A stretch of 64,000 nt of DNA from Vanrija pseudolonga (taxonomy: Eukaryota; Basidiomycota; Tremellomycetes; Trichosporonales; Trichosporonaceae): NCBI RefSeq assembly GCF_020906515.1, contig NC_085855.1, positions 2,170,001-2,234,000 of the forward strand, read 5' to 3'. Each line of letters starts with the position of its first letter. Positions within the stretch are counted from its first letter, which is position 1. A program made the position numbers and the translations under genes. The notes beneath the pieces are model-generated. The model searched no databases and had not been told where the DNA came from. It saw only the letters and a list, made by a program, of their open reading frames with translations. Shown one piece after another: positions 22,434 through 33,686 of the stretch.

Positions 22434-25400
22434 CTAGAAAAGCGAAGGAGGCGGCTTGTCGAAAGTTATGACACGCACGGCACCTTGAACAGGTTAGCAA
22501 GTGACGGAGTCTAACAGCCCAGCCGGGTGACTCACGACTGACGGTTCCGTCATCGTCATAGAACTCGTGAATTGGAGGCATGTCGGGGTCATGAGCTCGG
22601 GCGTCCTTGTAATCCCTCTCGACGGGTGTATCTTCGATCGACACAAGTTCGTAGATGGAGTCGACATCATCGATGATGCAGTTGGAGACGCTGAGATCAC
22701 GAGGGGTGCCTGTAATGGCGATGGCCTCAAGGGGCGGGGGGGTGTCATCGAGATTGGTACTCCCATCACATGAGGCCGAGGTGCTATTGTCGGATGCTTC
22801 TGAGTCCGTCGGGCTATCGTCTGATTCCATCGAAACAATAGCCGGTGGTACGATCTTGCTGCAATCGAGAAGGAGGGTATCGCTCGACTACGTGTGACCC
22901 GTCATGTCAGTGATGCCAGGCGTATAAACGCCATATACAGTAGGGCGTCAAAAGTCGCGGTACGGAAATGACACCTCCACCGACGCGACCAGAGCGCGTG
23001 TGGCGCCATCGTCCGAGTGGCTTTGCGCCGCTATGGGCGCTCAACCATGTACTTTAGAGCTTCAAACTTTGCAGAATCGAGCTCTCCATCGTCAATATGC
23101 CCTTGTCACCCGGTAAAAAAGGCTCTCTCGGTGCATATGCGGCTCTATTCACTGTTAGGGCAGCAGCCCTCCAGTTCAACACCTCCCCATCCACTGCCCA
23201 GCGTGCAAAGGTCAAGTACTTGCGAGGGGAGTCGCAGTTGCCTGCCAAACGAAGCGGCAGGCCTCGCCTGCACACCAAGCACGATGTGCGACGCATCAAG
23301 ACGATCCTCCTCACCAACCAGTGGCTCAGCAACGAGAAGATCCTGCACCTCCTTGCCACATCCCACCCCTACCCCATGTCCCTCTCAACTCTGCTCCGTC
23401 TCCGCCGCTCCTGCGGCCTCATACGCGCTCGAGCTCGACGCAAGCCCTACCTAAAGCCTGCTACCATCAAGGCCCGCCTCTTATACGCCCAAACCATGCG
23501 CCTGTTTGACTGGACAAGCGTCATGTTCACAGATGAGGCAATCATCACCACAGGTCGCTGCCACCGCCCCTTTGTGACGCGCCCCAAGGGACATGCATTC
23601 GACATGGAGTACATGACTTCCACCTTTAGGTCTGGGCGCAAGTCCTGTCCAGTTTGGGCGGGCATATGGGACGGTGGAAGGACGCCGCTGGTCAGGATAG
23701 ACCTCAGCAAGAGCAAGGGCAAAAGGGGCGGCATGACTGGGCAGGTGTACCTGGATGAGATCGTCAAAAAGCGGCTCTTGCCGGCGTTCAAGAGGCTCCG
23801 AACCGCTTGGACTCGTCGATATGGGCGTGGACATTGCCCCTGGGTACTAGAAGACAACCACAAGGCTCACATCGGCAAGCCAGTGCGTCCATATGGGCTC
23901 AAGAAGGGGATGAGGTACCTCCCACACCCTGCGACTTCTCCAGACCTCAACCCGATTGAACATGCATGGGCCAAGCTCAAATCCATGCTTAATCAACTTG
24001 AAAGGCGCCTCCAGAACCCCGACGAGCTGTTCGAGGTCGCCGCTGCTCTGTGGCTCAAGATTCCCCAGGAGGAGTTGGACAACATGGTCAACAGCATGCC
24101 AAGAAGGCTCAGGGCAGTTCGCTTAAACCGCGGTGGCCCCACCAAATATTGATCTATCGCTCTGCAAAGGGTACCGTTCGAACGAGCTCATGTAGGGCTA
24201 TCCAACGGTGTCTTGTACGCATGCATAGCATCAAAACTGACGGACTTGAAAAAATCGTCGATGTCGCCGTGAGATTCGGCTAGGTCGGCAACGCGATGTG
24301 CCGCCACTTTTGACGCCCTACTGTATAAACGCCATATACTCACAGTGTAGAAGTGGATCCAGCCCCCACGGAATCCAATGTGGCAGCGAGGGCCAGGTCC
24401 CGCCGGGTGACCGAGTTGGAGACGGACTAGAATAGAGCGCTGGCGGAAGAATTTATCACGCTCATCGGCATCCAGTTGTTGCTGCTCCTGAAAGACTTTG
24501 GTCCAATCGGGAATGAGAAGCAGATACCCGTCACTCAAGATCATGATCAGGCAATCGGCGTCGTCAAGATATTGGTAACTGGTGGGAGTGTCAGCCAGAT
24601 TCAGTCAATGGGTTCTACCAACTTCGTGACTGCCCAGGATTCAACAGTTGAGGGGTCCATGGCCCTGTTGAAGTGCCTATCGCCAGGAACGGAGGCCGCT
24701 GCCAGATATCGGTGTGCTCGACAAGAGGGAAGCTTCCTTCCCCCCTCGAACCTCTTCACAGTCCCGGAGGAGAGCTTCCGGTCTCGGAAGCCAGTGAACG
24801 CGACCTCTTGAAGCACAAACTGATAGAACACGGCGGCTGGCGGCCCGGTTCTGTGGCTGACGGGGAGGGTAAGGGGAGGATAGTCGTCGGTTGCGGCTTC
24901 AATCTCGAGTTTGGTTCCCGATTGAACGAAACGGCATATCTGAAGCGTCAGAGTTACACGGTCGTGGAACATTTTGGTCACCAACCTTCCTCAATGATGG
25001 CGGCTCCTCGCCCACTGGTAGAGTCTTCCCACTAAGGAGGCAAGCCTTGGAGCCGATGCGGATCCACATCGTCAGAGTGTTGTCCGAGTTCTTGGTGGTG
25101 AAGACCTGGACCTTGGAACTCGCGCCCTCGACCTCGTCAATGTTGATTGCAGCAAAAGGAGAGAGGCCGTGGATGTAGGGAAGATCTTGCGATGTCTGGA
25201 GCGTTCCGGCGGGAATGATGCCAACTTCCTTTGGAGGATGGGTCATCTTGGAGATGAACTGGTAAGGTATCCACAGCTCGACCCAGTCAATAGCAGGGGA
25301 GTCTTGAGTTGCTTGTTGGTGACGGAAGCGGTGGAGGATGTTATCAATGTTGTTGTCCCTCTGCATCTTGTAGCAAACGGCGGGGGGAAGGTCGAAGTGG

Positions 25401-26117
25401 GCCACCTTCTTGAGGGTCTGGCGATCCAGCGATACCGTCTGCAGTTGGCGCTCCACGTGATCTTGTTCTTCACTGGGGCTGTCGAACAGAATGATCTGGT
25501 TGTTGATTGAGTGAATGCCGCCGAAAATCAAGCCATGGTCCAGCACCTCGGGTGCCCACCGGACCAGTAGGATGCCCTTAGATCGCAAGGTTTTGCGCCT
25601 CAAGTGCTGAAGGCCTGGGTGGGGTGTCAGCGACCAACGCGACGCCCAACCTGTGCTGACGTCACTCACAAAGGCGACGCCATTCAGTTGTCGCTTCAAC
25701 GGTGGGGACTTCTGCGGTGTACTCTGAGAAGTCGGACGGAGTGAGGGAAGGAGGCGAAGCGGGAGGATTGGGGCCTTTCCAGGCATCCATCTGGCGAACA
25801 TGTGCCCTTTCGAGCGCCTTGTCCAGTGCGTCATCCCACTCTTCCTCCATCTGCTCGAGGTGTAGCACGCGGCGCAGATCACCGTACTCGTAGTTCGCCT
25901 CGCGGAGAAAGGCGTTCCGCCATACGCCACGGGTGATGCGGTGACGCCAGCTGCGGGAGACGTTGTACGCTTTGATGAGGTCGTCGATGGGGAGGAGTGA
26001 GAAGCACGCCGCGGAGATTTCGGGGGGAAAGATGAAAACGAAGTTGAGCTCGTGGGAGGAAGTGGGCTTGGGATCTAGGGCTGGCCAGTGGTCTGTGAGA
26101 CGTGACTGGCGCGGCAT
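22434..26117 (-). CDS. F-box protein, tandem family member D (transposon in intron)
   Basis: Exons on the minus strand: 25670-26117, 24986-25614, 24623-24939, 24344-24578, 22536-22887, 22434-22483 (676 residues, no break). It starts MPRQSRLTDHW. The F-box region is ISAACFSLLPIDDL then IKAYNVSRSWRHRI; AFLREANYEYGDLRR follows. Later family marks are YLDDADCLIMIL, GFRGGWIHFYT, SIYELVSIED and a 16-codon last exon giving AVRVITF. Two introns use GTTGGT donors. The fourth intron (22888-24343) holds a complete Tc1-type transposon; without it and one copy of the 15-bp flanking repeat the intron would be 55 nt, the same as intron 1. The gene therefore looks functional if this 1.46-kb intron is still removed. 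Presumed role: substrate receptor of an SCF ubiquitin ligase. Confidence 0.72.
22923..22937. repeat. 15-bp direct repeat, left flank of transposon
   Basis: TATAAACGCCATATA, identical to the 15 bases that follow the element at 24324. Its last two bases are TA, the usual Tc1/mariner target. Confidence 0.85.
22938..22960 (+). repeat. left terminal inverted repeat
   Basis: Begins CAGTAGGGCGTCAAAAGTCG; matches the inverted right end at 22 of 23 positions. Similarity beyond this point is weak. Confidence 0.9.
23097..24152 (+). CDS. Tc1-type transposase (DD34E)
   Basis: 351 residues, single exon, no stops. The N-terminal third is a helix-turn-helix region (about residues 10-110) with the GRPR AT-hook-like motif (SGRPRLHTK, about 53-61) typical of the linker between the two DNA-binding subdomains. 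The catalytic domain follows: Asp146 in MFTDEA, Asp253 in WVLEDNHKAH and Glu288 in SPDLNPIEHAW. The last two are separated by 34 residues, the DD34E spacing of the Tc1 family. All three acidic residues are present, so the enzyme may be active. It cuts and pastes its own element at TA sites in the nucleus. The ATG lies 160 bases inside the left end; no other gene is carried. Confidence 0.92.
   Translation: MPLSPGKKGSLGAYAALFTVRAAALQFNTSPSTAQRAKVKYLRGESQLPAKRSGRPRLHTKHDVRRIKTILLTNQWLSNEKILHLLATSHPYPMSLSTLLRLRRSCGLIRARARRKPYLKPATIKARLLYAQTMRLFDWTSVMFTDEAIITTGRCHRPFVTRPKGHAFDMEYMTSTFRSGRKSCPVWAGIWDGGRTPLVRIDLSKSKGKRGGMTGQVYLDEIVKKRLLPAFKRLRTAWTRRYGRGHCPWVLEDNHKAHIGKPVRPYGLKKGMRYLPHPATSPDLNPIEHAWAKLKSMLNQLERRLQNPDELFEVAAALWLKIPQEELDNMVNSMPRRLRAVRLNRGGPTKY
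24301..24323 (-). repeat. right terminal inverted repeat
   Basis: Reverse complement begins CAGTAGGGCGTCAAAAGTGG; it pairs with the left end apart from one base. Confidence 0.9.
24324..24338. repeat. 15-bp direct repeat, right flank of transposon
   Basis: TATAAACGCCATATA, identical to the left flank. Just beyond it the donor splice site of the host intron begins (CTCAC on the plus strand, GTGAG on the coding strand). Confidence 0.85.
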
Positions 26118-26456
26118 CTTGGTGGTGACGGAGAGTGGTGGATGGTGACGATGAGTGAGTGAATGAATGGGAGAATGGACGAGTCGAGTTGAGTGAAGGG
26201 AAGAAGGAAAGATTGACGGAGTGGAGGTGAAAAGGGCCCAACACACCGACCACACACGTCACCCAGTCAAGCCGCCACCACCAGCACCACCGTCGCCGTC
26301 CAAGTGAACGTGTTCCCCACCTCAACTGCCCGAGGTGACAGTGTGAGGGTGACGAGTTCAAAGACCTCATTCATACGTCCAGATAAAAGTCTCTCGGTGT
26401 AATCGTGTGCGTAACGTGACACATGTACAGTACATAGTGGTCATCAACTGACACGG
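26118..26456. other. spacer between family members D and E
   Basis: 340 bases; pyrimidine-rich leader on the coding strand of D, then nothing recognised. Confidence 0.4.
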
Positions 26457-28650
26457 TTACGATCGCAACCTGTGAATCTCCTCGCCAAAGCTGATGACCC
26501 GCACACAACCTGCGAGCCGCGTCAGCTGTCGCTCCTCATCCAAACTCACGATGTGGCGGCTCGCCTGCTTCCAAGCAGTCAAGGGAACCCGTCACTTCAG
26601 GGTGGCGGGCTTGATACTCGTCATACTGTTCGCTGATGTCACCGACGACGGGCATGGTGTCGTAGATGCAATAAGCGTCTTGCAGCGGGGCACAGTTGGG
26701 CCTCCACCCGGGTCGGTCGGTGCCCGTGAGCAGGAGGCCGGTTATGTCCGGAGGCCAAGAGGGCGAGTGTGGCGACGGGATGGGGAGATCGCGGGTGTCG
26801 AAAATGAGCGTCTCCTTCCACTTTTACACTGTTGTCAGCCTACAGTACGTCTGCAGCGTCACACGCAGACACCCGACCCACGTCGTAGATGTACACGCGA
26901 CTTCCACAAAACCCAGTCTCAAAGTACGTGTAGTTCCTTTGATGAATCTGAACGAGAATGGTGCGCGCCTTGAGGAAGGTGGCCAGCGCGGCTGGCGCAA
27001 GCCCGCCAGCCAGTTCGGTTGTGGATGTCCACGATGGGAGCACGCCAATGATGCCATTTGCAAAAACTACCGCGAGGACATCGGGCTCCTCGAGATGCTT
27101 GAAGCTGCACGCGTCAGAAGGGGCATCATGGTCGTCCGGACGCGTAATACGTGCCTTTTCACTTTCCACAAGACTGAGTCCATTTCGTTGTCAAACGCTG
27201 GGTCCCCCGGCGTCAAGGCAGACACGGTATAACTGTATCGCTAAATGGCGGGATAGTTCTTGTCCGAGCCCAACGGCGCGACAATCCCCTCACGAGGGGA
27301 TATCTTGTGGTCGAGCTCGAAGCGGTAGAGTAGTTGGGTTGGGGGCGGTAGAACGGTGTTACGCGGGAAGACGAACTCATCACCACACGCCGACTGCACG
27401 GTCATTTGTCCGCCGACAGAAAGGTGGACTATGGGACCTGGATTCTGGGATCAGATCAGCTCATGAGTGCCACTTGACGACCTCACGATTGGCGTCTGAG
27501 GCATCTTCAACCCGCCGGTGCGTCCCACCGGATGAGTCTGGTCGCCGACGCGAACCCACATACCAACAGTTCCGTCCGTGAACCGACGGGTGACGACACC
27601 GAACTTGGTAGGATCACCCGCGACGCCGTCGAGGCCAATGGCAGCGATGCACCAGAACCCGCGGATGAAGTCGTTGTCTTTGGTGTATGCCAGCGCGCCG
27701 GGGGGAAGGGAGCCGATCTTGGGGTTCGCAATGTCCTTCTTCCTGAGGGCGGGCTCGTGGTATCGCAGCCAGATCTCCACCCATTGTCTGGCCTTGTAGT
27801 TGTGTACTTGGCGGCGGTACCGGTGGATCCGGAGGCCGACGTTACGGTCCATCGCGAGCGCGTACGACACCGCCTTGGGGAGGTGCAGGTCGCAGTAGTC
27901 TGCGTTGTTGAGATGCAGGGTACGCCGGTTGAAGGATGCCAGGCGCCACCTGCGTTCGCTGGTGTTGTCGTCGTCGTCGTTGAGAGGCGCGTCAGGCCGG
28001 AGGAGCATGACTCTGTCGTTGTACGAGTCGATCGCGGTCAACCGCAGGTCCTGTTCGTCGAATGTAAACGGCGTCCAGCGTACCCTCATGCGGCCGTTGG
28101 CGGCGTCGCCCTGCCGCTTCACGTAATGAATGCCTGGGCCGTCAGCGTTGCGAGCTCACATTCTGTACGCACAGAGTCGGCGCCACTCGGCCGCGACTTC
28201 ATCCGCCGAGATGGGAACCACCGTCGGCGACCATTCAGAGGTCGATGATGCGGTGCCGTCGTCTGTCTCGTCATCGTTGCTAGCCTCAAGCTCGGAACTA
28301 GTCTGTCGACGACGAGTGGGTGTGGACTTCTTAGTAGTCTCCAGCCGCTGAAGCTCCCGGAGGAAGTCGTCGCGCTTGCGCTCGAGGTGCTCCGCGAGCC
28401 GGGTATCCGCGCGCTCGTACTCCGCCTCGCGGAAGAACGCGACCCTCCACAACTTGCCGCTAGGCAGAGCCTTGTGGGAGAAGGTGGCGCGCCAGCCGCG
28501 GGATACGTTGTGTGCTGAGATGAGGTCGGCGATTGAGAGGAAGGAAAAGCATGACGAGAGCACTTCGGCTGGGAGCACGGTCGCTGGGTCGCGCTTGTCG
28601 CGTAGGTGTGGTTGGGACCAGTGGTCTGTGAGACGCGACTGGCGCATCAT
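26457..28650 (-). pseudogene. F-box family member E, one in-frame stop and a GC-AG intron
   Basis: Exon model on the minus strand: 28173-28650, 27487-28133, 27155-27444, 26882-27104, 26550-26820, 26457-26509 (654 codons). It starts MMRQSRLTDHW. The F-box region is VLSSCFSFLSIADL then ISAHNVSRGWRATF; AFFREAEYERAD follows. The middle exon carries RVRWTPFTF, RNVGLRIHRYRR and RFTDGTVGMWVRVG, shared with F, G and H. One TAG at 27241-27243 interrupts exon 3, yet coding resumes in frame (RYSYTVSALTPGD, aligning with RFRYSVAP in F). The next intron begins with GC instead of GT (AAAAG/GCACGT). The tiny last exon gives CVRVISFG. Either a young pseudogene or a gene needing readthrough; with only two weak marks of decay it could also be partly functional. 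Confidence 0.6.
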
Positions 28651-29019
28651 GGTGGTGTTGATGAAGAGTGGTGGGTGATGACAACAGCGGTGAGTGAGTG
28701 ATTGGAAAGTTGGACGAGTCGAGTTGAGTGAAGGGGCAAAAAGAAATTGACGGGCGTCGAGGGGGCGCACACAACACACACACGTCACCTTGAGTCATCT
28801 GGTGCTCACCACCCAGACTGATGCCGCCACCACCGTTGCATCCGCCACCGCCACCCAAACCAGCTTGGCCGCCACCTGCGCTTCCACCCCGGGGTCATTC
28901 CCCGCGGTGACGGTGAATAGAAGGTGAACGTTCTTGTGTGGATGTACATATACATCAAATTCGCCCCTGAACGACTATGCACTCCAGGACGCATATGTAG
29001 TGGTCATCATCTGATCCAC
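28651..29019. other. spacer between family members E and F
   Basis: 370 bases with CCACCACCG-type short repeats near 28830. No gene seen. Confidence 0.4.
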
Positions 29020-31236
29020 CTAGTACCGCGGCCTGCAAATCTCGTCGCCAAAACTGATGACCCGAACACAACCTGCAAGCCGTAAGTTGACGGCAGGCGG
29101 AACAACCAGTGACACTTACGCTTTGCCTCTTCCTCGTCGTCGTCCCAGCAGTCGAGAATATCTGCCATCTCGGGGTTACGTGTTTGAGCCTCGACGTACT
29201 GTCGATCGATATCGCCCGCGAGGGCGATAATATCGTAGATGCCATGAGGATCTTGAAGTGGAGCGCAATTCCGTGTCCACCGCGTGCGTTCCGTACCCGT
29301 CAGAAGGACAGCTGTGAGTGCCTCAGACGTAGATTTGAAGGGGAATGGGAGGTCCCGCGTGTCGAGAAAGAGAGTCTCTGTTGGCTTCAAACCAATCATC
29401 AGCTTCTGGTGTTACGCTGTACAGTAGGACACGTTTTCTCTCACCATGTAAACAATCACCCGGCTTCCCGAGAGACCGATGTCAAACTCGGAATCGAAGC
29501 GCGGACCTATCTGGATAAGAATGGTGTGCGCCTCGAGGAAAGTCGCTAGCTTGATGCCCTCGAGCCCCGACGCCTGCTCGCTGGTGGTCGTCCAGGGAGA
29601 GATCAATGCGATGAAGCCGCTTCTGAATGACACAAGCAGGCAATCTGAGTCCTGTATGTAATCGGCGCTGGGGTATTTGGTGATAAGCGTCATCTGCATC
29701 GACGCTCTGCAAAGCAAGTACATGTACTTACCCCTCAACCCTCCACCCAGACGACCTCGTCGAGTCGGCACTTCGGTCGTAGTTTGGTGGCGAAGGTGCA
29801 ACACTGTATCTGAACCGTTTGAGCGCGCGGCACTTTGGGTCATTCGTCAACGACACGATTGTTCCCTCGCGCTCAGACGATTTAGGGTCCAGGTCGAAGC
29901 GGTAGGACCTGGCAGCTGGCGGTGCCCAGGCGGTGTGGACGGGGAAGGTGAACTCGGCGCCGGAGATGGTTGGCACGTCGAGTTGCCCGCTGTCGTTCGG
30001 CCTCACAAATGGTTCAAGCATCTAAAAAGCCATCAAGCCATCGTTGAGAATAATGAAGCCGCTTACCATAGGTAGATTTGGCAGTTCGAGCCCTCCCGTC
30101 CGTCCCACAGGATGAATTTGTGTTCCAACACGCACCCACAGCCCGATACTTCCGTCCGTGAACCGCCTAGTGACGGTAGCGACCTGTGCCGGATCGCCGT
30201 CCTCATCGTCGACGTTGATGGCAGCGATGCACCAAAAACCTTTTATGAGCTCGTTGTCCTGCGTGTGTACTAGAGAGCCAGCGGGGATGAGGCCGATTTC
30301 CGGGTGCTTGATGTCGACGGCGGAGCGGCCGATTTCGTCGAGGAGGAACCACAGTTCGACCCACTGCATCCTCGTGCTCCCGTTGTGTATGTGGCGATAG
30401 CGGAGGATTTGGAGGCCGACGTTATGGTCCATCACCAACCGGTAGATCACTGCGTCGGGGAGGGGCACGCCAATGTAGTCCCGGTTGCTGAGCTTGAGGG
30501 ACCGGCGGTCAAACGACACCATGGACCACTCGCGTTCCGGGAAGTCTGAGGCTTGGTCGAACCCAGGGCCAGGGGGCGGCTGGAGCATAATGACGCGGTC
30601 GTGGAAGTCATCCCAACCGCTCAGCTGCAATGATCCATCGTCGAAGGTATGCGGAGTCCACCGGACGGTCATGGGGCCGGTGAATACGGCGCGCCGCCGC
30701 TTGAGAGACTGAAGGCCTGGGGGGGTTAGGTCGGGCGAGTGTGAGTAGGAAACTCACACAATCGACGCCACTCGGCAGCGACGTCCTCCGCCGAGACGTT
30801 GGCCAGCGCATCTGCCGACGCCCATGAGGCTGTGCCGTCGTCATCGTCGTCGTCGTCGTTGTCACCGGTAGTCTCCCACTCAGACTCGGAAGAACTATGA
30901 GGCGGAGCCGTGTCGGTGTCCATGCCGCGGTTCGCCTTCTCCAACCGGTTGCGGAGCCATTCACGCCGCTTGGCCTCGAGGTGCTCCGCCAGGCGGAGGT
31001 CAGAGCGCTCATACGACGCCTCGCGGAGGAACGCTGCTTTCCACAGCTGTGTACTCGGACGATCTTGGTGGGAGAATGCCGCACGCCATGAGCGTGACAC
31101 GTTGTAGGCTGATATGAGGTCGGTGATGGGGAGGAAGGAGAAGCACGCCGCGAGCAGGTCGGAGGAGAGCTTGGTCGCTGGGTCGTGCTTGCCCCGCTGG
31201 GTGGGGCCAGTAGTCTGTTAGACGCGTCTGCCGCAT
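29020..31236 (-). pseudogene. F-box family member F, frameshift near the N-terminus
   Basis: Exon model on the minus strand: 30758-31236, 30067-30716, 29732-30021, 29445-29667, 29120-29384, 29020-29082. Splice sites and phases match member E; exons 3 and 4 have the same lengths (290 and 223 nt). The start codon frame gives MRQTRLTDYW, but from about 31180-31207 onward the F-box (LLAACFSFLPITDL, then ISAYNVSRSWRAAF) is in another frame. Exon 1 is 479 nt, one base off the expected remainder, and no in-frame ATG, GTG or TTG precedes the F-box in its own frame. The rest of the gene is open, including RYRHIHNG, RFTDGSIGLWVRVG and the last-exon CVRVISFGDE. So a single indel separates it from a normal gene; pseudogene, sequence error or strain polymorphism are all possible. 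Confidence 0.6.
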
Positions 31237-31558
31237 CGTGGCTCCTTGGCAGTGGAGAGGCCAATGTCGAGGTGATGAGTGAGTGTGAAAAAGTTGATTG
31301 AAAAGAAGAGATGATGAGAGGGGCGAGGGGCGCAACACATACATACACCGCCGCCCGCACCTCCACCATCCGAGTCACCCATAAACCCGCCACCGGCCGT
31401 CGACATGCTCTATGCTCGCATCATGACGCGTTGAGATGATCAAACACGCACACTGACGACGACACAACATCACATGATCACAATGTTCATCTTATCCAAT
31501 TGTATGTACTTGTGTCCTCGACTACTCTGCCGCCCCACTCCAGGGGCACCCCTCTCCA
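31237..31558. other. spacer between family members F and G
   Basis: 320 bases, no feature seen apart from a purine-rich stretch next to the F start. Confidence 0.4.
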
Positions 31559-33686
31559 TCACCTGCTCTCGTCGGTGAACGTGATCGCTCGAACACAATC
31601 TATTGTCCGAGTCAGAATCCATTTCACTCCACCCCACTCACAGCGGCGATCCTCAGACTCGGGGTCTGAAAAGTTCCAAAATTCCCGCATCTTGGGGTCG
31701 CGGGCTTGCGATTCCTTGTACTGCTTCTCGAGGGCGTCGTCGATGGGAAACAAGTCGTAAATCGAGTTGGCGTCTTGCAGAGTTCGGCTATACCCAACCA
31801 TGCCCCTTGTCGTGCCCGAGAGGAGGATGGCCGACAGGTCGGGAACCGCCACCGAGGTGTTGGGCGGCTCGAGATCACGGCAGTCGATGATGAGGGTCTC
31901 GTGCATCTGCGTGCGGTCGTTAGCTGCCGATGCGGTTGTGTTCGGTTCGGTAACTCACGGTGTAAATGTAGAGGTTATACCCGCTGGTCCCAGTGTCAAA
32001 CGGAGTGGAACTGCCGTATCGGTTGATTAGAACCAGAGTAGTGCGGTCTTCCAGGAATCCGGGGACCGTGGAGGCATGGAGTTTCAGCGCCTGTTCACTG
32101 ACGGCTCTCCAATTTGGCACCATTGACAGGAAGAAATTCCCGGAATGAGCGACGAGCACGTCCACTTCTTCCATGTAGTGGAACCTGCAGACAAGTTAGA
32201 GATCCTGTAGTTGAAGCATTGGCTGTGGCACCGCCTACCGTTTTATAAGCAAAGGGTTCTGGAACTCCATGTCTGGCATGAAGGAAAGGTCACCTGTCGC
32301 TCTGACTCCCGGCATGCTGTAGGCGTACCGACGAATTGTACTCTGTTCGAGGCGGCGGTTCAATTCGACAACGTCCCCGATCTGGGCTGCCTTCTTGTTG
32401 TGAAGCTCGAAGAGGTAGATCACCGCCGAGGGTGGAACACGATTCAAGTTGGCCGGGAACTTGAAGCTGGAGGAGCTGGTGAAAGATAGAACCCCAATGC
32501 GCCCGCAGCTGGTCAGAGTGACCATCGCTGCTGGTGTCTGGGTAAACAGACGAGTCAGCCGTCGTTCTTAGATGGGCGCATCTGTCTCACCATGGGCTTA
32601 GGGGGCAGAAAAACTCCCTGGCTCCGTGCAACACCGTGTATCTGGTCGCCAGCGCGAACCCAGAGGCCAACGGTACCGTCCGTGAAGCGACTCGTATACA
32701 CTTGGAACACATCGAAACCCTGACCAGTGCCATCAAGGTTGATGGCTATGTAAGGGTAGAAGCCTTTGATGGGGAAGAACGGGTAGCGCGACTCCTTTAG
32801 TGCCCCTCCAGGGATGTCGCCGATTTCGTCGAGGATGATGTCGTTGGCTCTGATGGGACCGGGGCGAAGGAACAGTTCTACCCAGCGCGTGGAACCGTTA
32901 TTGCGAAAACGGTGGATCTGGAGGCCGACGTTCCGGTCGTCGTGGATCCTGTAGTGTGTGGCCACGGGAAGAGGAACATGCCCAGCCTCGAGAGGCATTG
33001 GCACATCGTCATAGTCCATTGGGATAGCCACGTTGCCGTACTTGTACGTGTTGATGGCGAGTGTCTGCCGGTCGAACGAGTACAGTCGCGGCCCGCCATG
33101 GCTGCCGTACCAGGGCGTGGGGAGGAGGATGACGCTGTCATTTTCGCTGTCAATGGTGACAAGTTCGAGCTCCTTGTCATAGAAGATATGAGGCGACCAG
33201 TGCACCTTGAGTCGCCCGAACTCGACAAGCCTGCCGCGGTCATCGTAGTGGAGACCTTGGTGTCAGTACCGCCCAAGACCAGCACTCACACAAACGGCGC
33301 CACTCATCGGCGATTTCGTCACGCGTGACGTGGACGCGATACTCGTCGGGATCGTAGTCTGATGGCTTGTCACAGTCGTCCTCCTCGTCGCTCGAGTTGC
33401 CAGACGCAGCCGAGTTCTCAGCTGTGGTCCCCCACTGTGCGTGATACTCGAGGTACTCCTTCCGCCCGCGCTCGAGGTGCTCCACGAGCCGGAGGTCACC
33501 GTGCTCATAGTCTGCGTCACGGAGGAACGCGGCCTTCCACAGCTTTCCGCTCGGTGCTGCGGTCGGGGAGCACGCCACTCTGCATTTCGGGGAGACAATG
33601 AAGGCTGAGACTAGGTCTGGGAGAGGGAGGTAGGAGAAGCAGTGTTCTAGGAGGAAAGGGTGGAGCTTGTCTGCTGGGTCGGGCAT
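31559..33686 (-). CDS. F-box-like protein, tandem family member G
   Basis: Exons on the minus strand: 33290-33686, 32591-33255, 32239-32537, 31959-32184, 31642-31906, 31559-31599 (630 residues). All introns are 34-54 nt. It starts MPDPADKL, so it has the A/B-type N-terminus but the D-H-type body. The F-box region FLLEHCFSYLPLPDLVSAF is present, but the usual NVSRGWR motif has become IVSPKCR, so Skp1 binding may be weakened or changed. AFLRDADYEHGDLR, RNVGLQIHRFRNNG, RFTDGTVGLWVRAG, SIYDLFPIDD and the last-exon CVRAITF follow. The chain is intact. The mixture of an A-type start with a D-type body suggests gene conversion or an ancestral state. Confidence 0.7.

Larger units (their letters stand above)
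22938..24323 (+). mobile_element. Tc1/mariner-type DNA transposon, apparently complete
   Basis: 1386 bp bounded by 23-bp terminal inverted repeats (CAGTAGGGCGTCAAAAGT..., 22 of 23 matching; the mismatch is at position 19). It encodes one uninterrupted transposase on the plus strand. It lies inside an intron of F-box gene D, in the opposite orientation. The flanks are 15-bp perfect direct repeats that include the TA dinucleotide. Intact ends and an open transposase suggest recent insertion. Confidence 0.9.
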
